DNA of 58,036 nucleotides, from positions 1 through 58,036 of the forward strand of contig DPDV01000015.1 in the NCBI GenBank assembly GCA_003534295.1. The letters run 5' to 3'. This DNA is from Clostridiales bacterium. GTDB lineage: Bacteria > Bacillota > Clostridia > TANB77 > CAG-508. Shown in pieces: positions 52,250-58,036 of this stretch. A program made the translations under genes and the position numbers. Below the pieces are notes generated by a model. The model was not told where the DNA came from. It worked only from the letters and a program-made list of their open reading frames with translations, and made no database searches. Positions within the stretch are counted from its first letter, which is position 1. Every line of letters begins with the position of its first letter.

Positions 52250-52841
52250 ACTTATTCAAATCCTTTCTTGCTAATACAGAATATTAAAGAAAATGGCTCT
52301 TTATGACACTTAAATCAAGTGTATTTGTCAATGTGCAATTTTGCCCATCTAATTACATAGGCGAGAAAATTTTAAATTGTCCAAATTTTTTAATAATTTT
52401 TATCTCTCTACTATTAACAGCAATTGAAAATCCAAAACGTTACGGGTAAATGAAAAAATTTTAATTTTTTTATTTCTAACCTTAACAGCGATTCAACTTT
52501 AAAAATCTTACGGGTAAATTTTAAATTTTTTGTTCCTAATATTAACAACAACTGAAATCTAAAAACTTTATGGGCAATATTAAAATTTTTTCTTCCTAAC
52601 ATAAACAGCAATTCAAAATCAAAAATCTTACGGGCAATTCTAATTTTTTTTATTTTTCCTTCTACTATTAACAGCGATTAAATTTTAAAAAGGTTATTGG
52701 CAATTTGAAATTTTCTTCTTAACCTTAATAGCGATTCAAAATCAAAAATGTGACGGGTAAAACAAAAAATTTTAAATTTCTTACAAAAAAAATAAACATA
52801 TGGTTATTCCCATATGCTTATCCAATAAAAATTACTTTATA
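52250..52841. other. Long intergenic region with the repeat array
   Basis: Apart from the six-unit repeat at 52409-52762 there is no gene; the flanking sequence is AT-rich. An ORF (52414-52611, minus) is the translation of the repeats. Confidence 0.6.
52409..52762 (+). repeat. Six-unit degenerate tandem repeat (57-68 bp period)
   Basis: TTAACAGCRATT, a short A/T segment (often CAAAATCAAAAA) and TTACGGGYAA recur with starts at 52414, 52482, 52542, 52602, 52668 and 52725. The TTACGGGTAA core contains the dyad TTAC-GG-GTAA. The spacers are simple A/T runs, not unique sequence. The position between the recombinase and the accessory genes fits an iteron or partition-site array. Confidence 0.7.
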
Positions 52842-53150
52842 TTATATTTCTCGTTTAATACATTCAAACACTAAATTCATTGCATCTGTAAATCCAATCT
52901 TATAAAACTTTTCATTTTCATAAGAACCTATTACGTTTACCTTATCAATATAACTTTCTAAACTATCTTTAACTTTAGCTTTTGATATATCATCACTAGA
53001 TAAATCTTCTAGCTTATCTAAGAGCATTTGATAAGTATTATTATCCTTTGTTAATTCTTTAATCCTTTTCTTATCAAATTCAGTTAAAGCACATATATTT
53101 TCCTCTCTACTAACAAATAAATCGTTTAAAACACTAGGTTTTTCTTCCAC
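52842..53150 (-). CDS. DUF6809-like small protein
   Basis: GTG start at 53150 behind GGAGGT at 53158-53164 (the more upstream ATG has no ribosome site). About 102 residues; acidic coil and a C-terminal FYKIGFTDAMNLVFECI pattern shared with 40695-40991. Function unknown; typical accessory gene of clostridial elements. Confidence 0.6.
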   Translation of the reverse strand: MEEKPSVLNDLFVSREENICALTEFDKKRIKELTKDNNTYQMLLDKLEDLSSDDISKAKVKDSLESYIDKVNVIGSYENEKFYKIGFTDAMNLVFECIKREI

Positions 53151-53314
53151 TTCTACTACCTCCATATATAAATTTACTAGTAGTATAACGTGCTCCATTT
53201 TATTTGTCAGCTCTTTTTATAAAAAAATTATTAATTGTAATTTATTAATCTAATACTTGTACGAAATATCAAAATCTTCTGCATATTACATTTGAACATT
53301 CCCTTTATATTCCA

Positions 53315-54370
53315 TTATTTAAAATCAAAATCTAAAAATACATATTTAGCAGTTTTATATTCAAGAGCTTCATTAATATCATTTGTTGCTTTTTCTGAAA
53401 TATCTTTTATTCTTTTATATTCATTGTTATATCTAACTAACGGATTTATATATCTCTTTTTAACTTTTTCAATATTTACAAAGTATTTTCCTTCAGGCAT
53501 TTTTTCACTTGTTAAAATATCTGTAGCATGTTTCCATATTTCAAAACCATTAGATATATTTTTTACATTACATTTTTCTATTTTTTCAATCACTTCTTTT
53601 TCAGATAGATTATACATTTCTGATATATTGATTAAATTATTATCGGACATTATTCTCATAATATCAGCAAGCATTTGCATTGTAAAAAGTGTTTTTTCTC
53701 TACGATATAATCTTGATAAAATGCTCATTGTATGTACAAATTTTTCTGCAATAGCAATATCTTTGAAGCCTAATTCTTCTATACCATTTTCATCTTCTTG
53801 AATTTCTATATTATCATAAATTTCTTTTACATCATCTAAAGTCCAAATCTTTTCTGTTGCTCCTAATCCATTAGATAAAGTATATTCTAATCTATCACTT
53901 GAAAGACATGGCGTATCATTATCTGCAATAGGATATATATGGTAATCTGCTACTTCTTCAACTTTTATACCATCTCTATTTAGTAACTCCATTATCTCTT
54001 TTGATTCACTAATTATTTTTGTAGTTAATTCTTCAGTAGATTCTTGTTTTTCATAGTCTTTATTCATAAAATCAATAGAATGCTTAAATACTGGAGTTGC
54101 AATATCATGGAACAATCCTGATAAAGTTTGCTTCCTATCTTTTGTAAAATGCCATATTATTAAAGCTACTGCAATACTATGGTCTAAACTTGAATACCAC
54201 ATTTGTTTATACATTTTTGAATATATTGTACCACAACTTACACTTATTTTAGATTGTTTTAACATTTCTGGAGTATTAATATACTCATTTAAAAATTTTG
54301 GAAAATCTTCTGATAAAATCTTATAATATGATTTTATTGTTTCATTTAATGTATCTATATAATTTTTCAT
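53315..54370 (-). CDS. HD-domain phosphohydrolase-like protein
   Basis: A 351-residue HD protein. The histidines are in WYSSLDHSIAVALIIWHF, HD in LSGLFHDIATPVFKHS and D in SSDRLEY, a normal HD-domain layout. The C-terminal half is a helical extension. It probably acts on nucleotides (dGTPase-like), but the substrate is not readable. It lies between the DUF6809-like and DUF1653 genes; the role in the element is unknown. Confidence 0.8.
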   Translation of the reverse strand: MKNYIDTLNETIKSYYKILSEDFPKFLNEYINTPEMLKQSKISVSCGTIYSKMYKQMWYSSLDHSIAVALIIWHFTKDRKQTLSGLFHDIATPVFKHSIDFMNKDYEKQESTEELTTKIISESKEIMELLNRDGIKVEEVADYHIYPIADNDTPCLSSDRLEYTLSNGLGATEKIWTLDDVKEIYDNIEIQEDENGIEELGFKDIAIAEKFVHTMSILSRLYRREKTLFTMQMLADIMRIMSDNNLINISEMYNLSEKEVIEKIEKCNVKNISNGFEIWKHATDILTSEKMPEGKYFVNIEKVKKRYINPLVRYNNEYKRIKDISEKATNDINEALEYKTAKYVFLDFDFK

Positions 54371-54461
54371 TTACTTAATACCTTGTATAATATAATAGAG
54401 TTTAAAATTTAATATATTATACTAACCTTTCTCCAATAAAATAATTTTTTTACTATATAAC

Positions 54462-54749
54462 TTATTTCTTCAATTCAAAACGATATTTCTGATTAATCTC
54501 TGGATACTTTTCATGATCTACTTCTGACATAAACATCTCTAATGGTCTTGCAGCAAAATCAACTCCATTTGTACATTCAGTTGTATATAAAGGTTTATAA
54601 ATCATTAATTCTTCTTTATTTTCAGTGTGTCTTGCAGTACCAATAATTTCATATAAATATAAATTTGGTTCTTCTTTTAATTGTTCCTCTGTCATTTTTT
54701 CTCTCTTAAAATGTTGAACAATATCTCCTTTATTAAATTTTCTTTCCAT
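54462..54749 (-). CDS. DUF1653 family protein
   Basis: A 95-residue protein from the ATG at 54749 behind AGGAGG (an upstream TTG start is less likely). It has VQHFKREKMTEEQL, LYEIIGTARHTENKEELMIY and GVDFAARPLEMFMSEVDHEK, matching the DUF1653 pattern. Small beta-barrel domain of unknown function, frequent in phage and element accessory genes. Confidence 0.85.
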   Translation of the reverse strand: MERKFNKGDIVQHFKREKMTEEQLKEEPNLYLYEIIGTARHTENKEELMIYKPLYTTECTNGVDFAARPLEMFMSEVDHEKYPEINQKYRFELKK

Positions 54750-55207
54750 AAACAATTCCTCCTTAATTTTTTTCTTTATATTCCTTGTACGTAATATTAC
54801 TAATAGTCCTAAAAGCTAATTGTAATATTAATGCAGTTCAAAATGATTATACCATTTTTCATTTTACATATCTACAAATTTTAAATACAAAATTTAACAG
54901 AAAAAATATAACATATAATTTTAGAAAAGATTTATTTGTCACGAATTTTGGAGAGCATTTTTTAGTGCCCAAAATTCGCCAGCTTGGTGTTTTGACACCA
55001 TTTTTGCTGTTTAGGGCAAAATCCCTAAAACCCTTTTTAGCCCGCTGGAAGATATTTTATAAACAAAAAGAGAAAAGCAGCCTCAGCCAACTTCTCCCCC
55101 CACATCGCGTGGAATTTAATTACATATATATTATACAACAAATTGTTTATGTTGTAAATATATATTTATAATATTTTATGATTTTTTACAAAAAAATATC
55201 CATATTA
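54750..55207. other. Hairpin-rich non-coding region, candidate replication or transfer origin
   Basis: GC-richer than the surroundings at 54942-55113. IR1 CGAATTTTGG/CCAAAATTCG (54942-54951, 54969-54978), IR2 TGGTGT-TTTG-ACACCA (54985-55000) and IR3 TTTAGGG-CAAAAT-CCCTAAA (55010-55029) stand in a row, then TCTCCCCCCACATCGCGTGG (55093-55112). The only plus-strand ORF through it is not coding. Confidence 0.55.
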
Positions 55208-56725
55208 TTATAAAATATTTTTAAAAAATTTTTCATCTATTCCTGTAAACATTGTATATCTTTTTGATTCTAAAAATGGTTTATACTTTGATTCTTTTGT
55301 TACTATTTTTACTTTTTTTGATCTTTGAAGTATAGTTTTCTTTATATCTTTTAATTGGTTATCTTTTCCATGCAGAAAATTTTTGTATGCTTTTTTAGCT
55401 TCTATTTTTGAAATAATATCTTTGTATTCTAAATCAAACTCTTCAATCTTTTTTATTTCCTCTAATAAATTTATACATTCTTCTACATTTTCTATTTCAA
55501 ATTTTTTCTCATTCAGTATTATATTATATTTTACAAATATATTTTTTAATTCATTATAAAAGTCAGTATTTTTATCTATGTTTATTAAAATTTTATATAT
55601 AATATATATTATTTTTGATAAATTTAAATTAGTATAATTATTTTTATTAAAAGAATCCTCTCCAAAATAATCAGATAAATTTCTCATCAATTTAGCATTT
55701 AAGCTTATTTGCTGTTTATACTTTGGTATAAAATTTCCGTCTGAGTATTTCTTGTTTTTATTTGTCTTTGGTAATTCATATTCTAATGGATATCTTTTAT
55801 TTATATCAAAAGATTCTATATTATAACAATATATAGGCTGATTATGTGCCAACATATTTCTAAACTCTCCTAAGTAACATAGAATTGTTTTAAAAGTATT
55901 TATTTGAGCTTCTTCTTTCTTTCTAATTGCTTCACTTTTCCCCTTTTTCTCATTAGTTAAATTTAATTTAGTAAAAAAGTTTGTACAGTTTAAGAAAATA
56001 TTTCTAGAATCATCTTCTTGTAAGTTTGCTATTGCATAATAAGTTTGATTCATAGCTAATTCATTAATTATTATCCAATATGGCACTGTTATATTTTGCT
56101 CTCTTTTTCTTTTTATAGGTTTTGATTTTGTATTATCATATTTTCCTATTATTAGTTTCATTGTATCAAATGCTTTGTTCTTTATTGATGAAGTATTATA
56201 ATTATGCATATTAACTAAATAATCCGCTTTAGCATTATGGTCATTTAGATAAGCAATAAAAATGTTTTTCATACTTTCCTCTATTATTAGTGTATATTTT
56301 AAAAGCATTAATCTTAATTCATGTTCAAATTTATACATTCTAACAAAATCACCATATTTTGTTGTACTATTGTATTTATGTAGGTGATATTGAATTTGTC
56401 TTATATTTTCTTCTTTTTCTTGTAACGAATTAGATTTTAATCCATATTTTTCGCATATTTTATCACATATTTTTTCATATAATTCTTCTGTCTTTATTTC
56501 TGGTTTTATCTTAAAAACATTTTTATAAAACTCTATATTTTTGTTTTGTAATATATTACTTCTAATTGTATCAATATATTCAATATCTTTTACAAATAAG
56601 TTTTTATATGCATTTATAACTTGATAATAGCTATATTTTCTAAATAAAGATTTTTCACCTTTATCAAATTTAATCTGTTTTAATTCTAAAATTTCAATTA
56701 ATTTGTTTGTACTATTAGTATTCAA
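55208..56725 (-). CDS. Abi_2-family HEPN protein
   Basis: A 505-residue protein of the Abi_2/AbiF-like family. The catalytic HEPN pattern is R289-NMLA-H294 in EFRNMLAHNQPIY, with an earlier helical part (MYKFEHELRLMLLKYTLIIE) typical of the family. Abi_2 members act as RNases in abortive infection, or as RNA-linked effectors. It follows the replication-type HTH gene (minus strand) with its own ribosome site, AAAGGAGC. No antitoxin gene is adjacent; the hairpin region downstream could contribute an RNA partner, which is speculation. Confidence 0.78.
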   Translation of the reverse strand: MNTNSTNKLIEILELKQIKFDKGEKSLFRKYSYYQVINAYKNLFVKDIEYIDTIRSNILQNKNIEFYKNVFKIKPEIKTEELYEKICDKICEKYGLKSNSLQEKEENIRQIQYHLHKYNSTTKYGDFVRMYKFEHELRLMLLKYTLIIEESMKNIFIAYLNDHNAKADYLVNMHNYNTSSIKNKAFDTMKLIIGKYDNTKSKPIKRKREQNITVPYWIIINELAMNQTYYAIANLQEDDSRNIFLNCTNFFTKLNLTNEKKGKSEAIRKKEEAQINTFKTILCYLGEFRNMLAHNQPIYCYNIESFDINKRYPLEYELPKTNKNKKYSDGNFIPKYKQQISLNAKLMRNLSDYFGEDSFNKNNYTNLNLSKIIYIIYKILINIDKNTDFYNELKNIFVKYNIILNEKKFEIENVEECINLLEEIKKIEEFDLEYKDIISKIEAKKAYKNFLHGKDNQLKDIKKTILQRSKKVKIVTKESKYKPFLESKRYTMFTGIDEKFFKNIL

Positions 56726-56808
56726 GTTTAAATCAGCTCCTTTATATTTGATGAAACCATAATATCATATTTCTACTAAAATTTCTAGAAATTTCTTCCA
56801 ATTTATAT

Positions 56809-57294
56809 TTAATTTGCATACAAACTCTCCAAAAATTCTTTAGTATATTGTCTCTGATTTTCATAATTGGATATAAATTTTCTATGACCTTTATTATTAT
56901 TTTTATTATTAAATCTTATATTATTATCTTCCATATTTTGATGGATAGCCTGTCCATTTTTTGATTGATACTGGTATCCATTATTTAACGGATATGGAAC
57001 ATCATTTATATAAATTTTTCTTTGAATTATTTGCTTGTTTTCTTTTCTAACCATTTCAACTTTTATATAATTTTTATCTCTTAAATCTGAAATCCAACTT
57101 GAAACTGTTTTTGGATGTACTCCTAATTCTTCTGCAAAATAATTGTTAGTTGCAAAACAATAGCCTTCTTTATATGCAAGTGATGTTATCATTGCATATA
57201 GTAATTTTTCATTTGCTTTTAGCTCCTTATTATATAGTATTTTTGATGGTATTACTGAATAATATCCAACTTTATTTCTTTGTTTTTCTTCCAT
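56809..57294 (-). CDS. Replication-type helix-turn-helix protein
   Basis: A 161-residue protein. Residues 1-95 are a winged HTH: YSVIPSKILYNKELKANEKL, YAMITSLAYKEGYCFATNNY, FAEELGVHPKTVSSWISDLR. This is the DnaD-like/replication initiator HTH seen in plasmid and phage replication proteins. The C-terminus is asparagine-rich and probably disordered. It is the first gene from the right end of the element and may act on the hairpin or repeat regions. Confidence 0.72.
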   Translation of the reverse strand: MEEKQRNKVGYYSVIPSKILYNKELKANEKLLYAMITSLAYKEGYCFATNNYFAEELGVHPKTVSSWISDLRDKNYIKVEMVRKENKQIIQRKIYINDVPYPLNNGYQYQSKNGQAIHQNMEDNNIRFNNKNNNKGHRKFISNYENQRQYTKEFLESLYAN

Positions 57295-57425
57295 TTTTCC
57301 ACTCCAATTCTAGCAATAAAAACACAAAAAAACAGAATATTTCTTTAAATTAGAAATACTCTGTAATATAGATGATTACTGCATTTTATTAATTTTTTTG
57401 TGGTTGGAAGTTTTTAAAGCTCACA
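57295..57425. other. Right end of the element
   Basis: AT-rich, no gene; the terminal inverted repeat GGTTGGAAGTTTTTAAA is at 57402-57418. Confidence 0.6.
57402..57418 (-). repeat. Right terminal inverted repeat
   Basis: GGTTGGAAGTTTTTAAA, the reverse complement of 50259-50275. Confidence 0.75.
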
Positions 57426-57887
57426 GGTGTAGATTTAAATTTGCAATTTCCGGCAGGATGGGAATTTGCAAAAAAAATAAAATATTCTCAAGGAGTTAAC
57501 AAACCAGCTCCCAAGGACTATGTTGGAGAAAAACCATTAAGCCAACCAGAAGCAATAGCTTTATACAAGTTTACTTTAGAGCATAATTTTGAATTAGCAA
57601 TTTCATATCATACGCAAGGGAAAGAAATTTATTGGCAGTATCAAAAATACGCGCCAATCAATAGCTATAATATTGGAACGAAAATGGCAGAGGCTAGTGG
57701 TTATAAGTTAACAAATGTGCCATATGAATCAAGTTTTGCAGGATATAAAGATTGGTTTTTACAGAATTATAGAAGACCGAGTTATACTGTCGAGGCAGGA
57801 ATAGGAGAAAGTCCATTACCTCTATCACAATTTAATCAAATATATAATGATAATATAGGTATATTAATAATCGGAGCAGCTGTATAA
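57426..57887 (+). pseudogene. M14 carboxypeptidase-like gene, 3' part
   Basis: The frame resumes at GGTGTAGATTTAAAT (57426-57440) as GVDLNLQFPAGWEFAKKIKY. The third zinc ligand H is in LAISYHTQGKEIYW and the catalytic glutamate in SYTVEAGIGESPLP. No start codon or ribosome site is present, so this half is not expressed by itself. Joined to 49767-50260 it gives a single uninterrupted frame of about 315 residues. Confidence 0.85.
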
Positions 57888-57897
57888 CTGCTCCGAT
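57870..57897 (+). terminator. Terminator overlapping the end of the M14 gene
   Basis: ATCGGAGCAG-CTGTATAA-CTGCTCCGAT, a perfect 10-bp stem that includes the last codons; no long T-run. Confidence 0.6.
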
Positions 57898-57959
57898 ACG
57901 ATATATTATAGATTTTATATCTCTGTATATTTTGCTATGAATGAAATTCAGAGTAAAAA

Positions 57960-58036
57960 TTATCTTTTAATTTTATTTGTTGTTGTTTTATCAAATTCTT
58001 TATCTCTTATAACTATTTGTGATATTTTTTTGTAAA
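57960..58036 (-). CDS. C-terminal end of a probable acyl-CoA synthetase (partial)
   Basis: The frame entering from the right edge reads ISQIVIRDKEFDKTTTNKIK and stops at 57960-57962. EFxKTTTxKIKR is the classic C-terminal end of AMP-binding acyl-CoA ligases, including the catalytic lysine region. Only 24 codons are in the window, so identification rests on that motif. Confidence 0.6.
   Translation of the reverse strand, partial: YKKISQIVIRDKEFDKTTTNKIKR

Larger units (their letters stand above)
50250..57436. mobile_element. 7.2-kb integrated element in the M14 gene
   Basis: It is flanked by GGTGTRGATTT (50250-50260 and 57426-57436), one copy of which would restore the M14 reading frame on excision. 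Its ends carry inverted 17-bp repeats (50259-50275, 57402-57418). Genes: serine recombinase (broken), DUF6809-like, HD, DUF1653, Abi_2 and replication-type HTH, all minus strand. It also holds a repeat array and a hairpin cluster. The recombinase is dead, so the element is locked unless helped in trans. Confidence 0.8.

Noticed and set aside
52414..52611. Minus-strand 65-codon ORF
   Set aside because: It is the translation of the tandem repeats; no ribosome site and periodic composition.
52409..52762. CRISPR array
   Set aside because: The repeats are degenerate and the spacers are A/T runs without unique sequence; no cas genes are nearby.
54785..55171. Plus-strand 128-codon ORF across the hairpin block
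   Set aside because: No ribosome site; sequence is explained by inverted repeats.

Overview
The window is AT-rich throughout (roughly three quarters A+T). It uses the standard bacterial code, strong AGGAGG-type ribosome sites and AGA/TTA/ATA-biased codons. Together with the desulfoferrodoxin-type superoxide reductase, the Clostridia-style tyrosine and serine recombinases and the TnpV, DUF1653 and DUF6809-like genes, this points to an anaerobic, probably gut-associated, Clostridia-type Bacillota chromosome heavily remodelled by mobile elements.

Layout. 0.4-5.6 kb: a minus-strand run of small stand-alone enzymes (three GNATs, two Nudix, an ASCH protein, a pyrophosphatase-VOC fusion, a P-loop kinase, an alpha/beta hydrolase), three of them broken, ending in a broken DUF6076 gene cut off by a MITE-like 181-bp palindrome. 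6.6-9.9 kb: a GH3 beta-glycosidase and a broken HAD phosphatase. 10.4-15.6 kb: a plus-strand set of related small enzymes (Nudix, methyltransferase, a CYTH-Nudix fusion, ASCH), then MBL-fold, LysR and two small proteins. 15.7-22.5 kb: an apparent 6.9-kb element flanked by repeated hairpin/CTCATAA blocks, carrying a GmrSD-like nuclease with a HTH/zinc-ribbon partner, a recombinase remnant, a truncated DUF6076 gene and a 901-residue nuclease-STAND protein. 22.5-41.6 kb: an apparent 19-kb integrative element with a tyrosine integrase, excisionase-like protein, replisome organizer, DnaC-like loader and TnpV. Its cargo is almost entirely defence: a HEPN/DUF6076 pair, an RNase HI-RnlA fusion with RnlB and a TPR/cold-shock protein, a type I R-M system with a GIY-YIG gene, a Fic protein and a membrane-anchored AlbA/Schlafen-like protein. 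No relaxase, conjugation or virion genes were seen. 42-49.7 kb: chromosomal-looking genes (broken secreted nuclease, superoxide reductase, a GT2/PMT-like glycosyltransferase pair, a two-component system with a frameshifted kinase, TtcA and tRNA-Arg(CCT)). 49.8-57.9 kb: an M14 carboxypeptidase-like gene split by a 7.2-kb element with a dead serine recombinase, an iterated 60-bp repeat array, an HD protein, a DUF1653 protein, a hairpin-rich candidate origin, an Abi_2/HEPN gene and a replication-type HTH gene. The window ends in the C-terminus of a probable acyl-CoA synthetase.

How it works together. The three elements act as defence carriers: I count four HEPN or nuclease-STAND type effectors (RnlA-like, ApeA-like, Abi_2, nuclease-STAND), a type I R-M, a GmrSD-like nuclease and a Fic protein. 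The strongest lead for an undescribed system is the operon at 29.1-32.1 kb, where the RNase HI known to stimulate E. coli RnlA is covalently fused to an RnlA-like HEPN toxin and coupled to RnlB and a TPR/cold-shock protein. A second lead is the HEPN plus DUF6076 pair, since DUF6076 occurs three times in the window. A notable general feature is the number of genes broken by single-base changes (at least ten lesions), which is either real decay or sequence error and should be checked against reads before any broken call is trusted.
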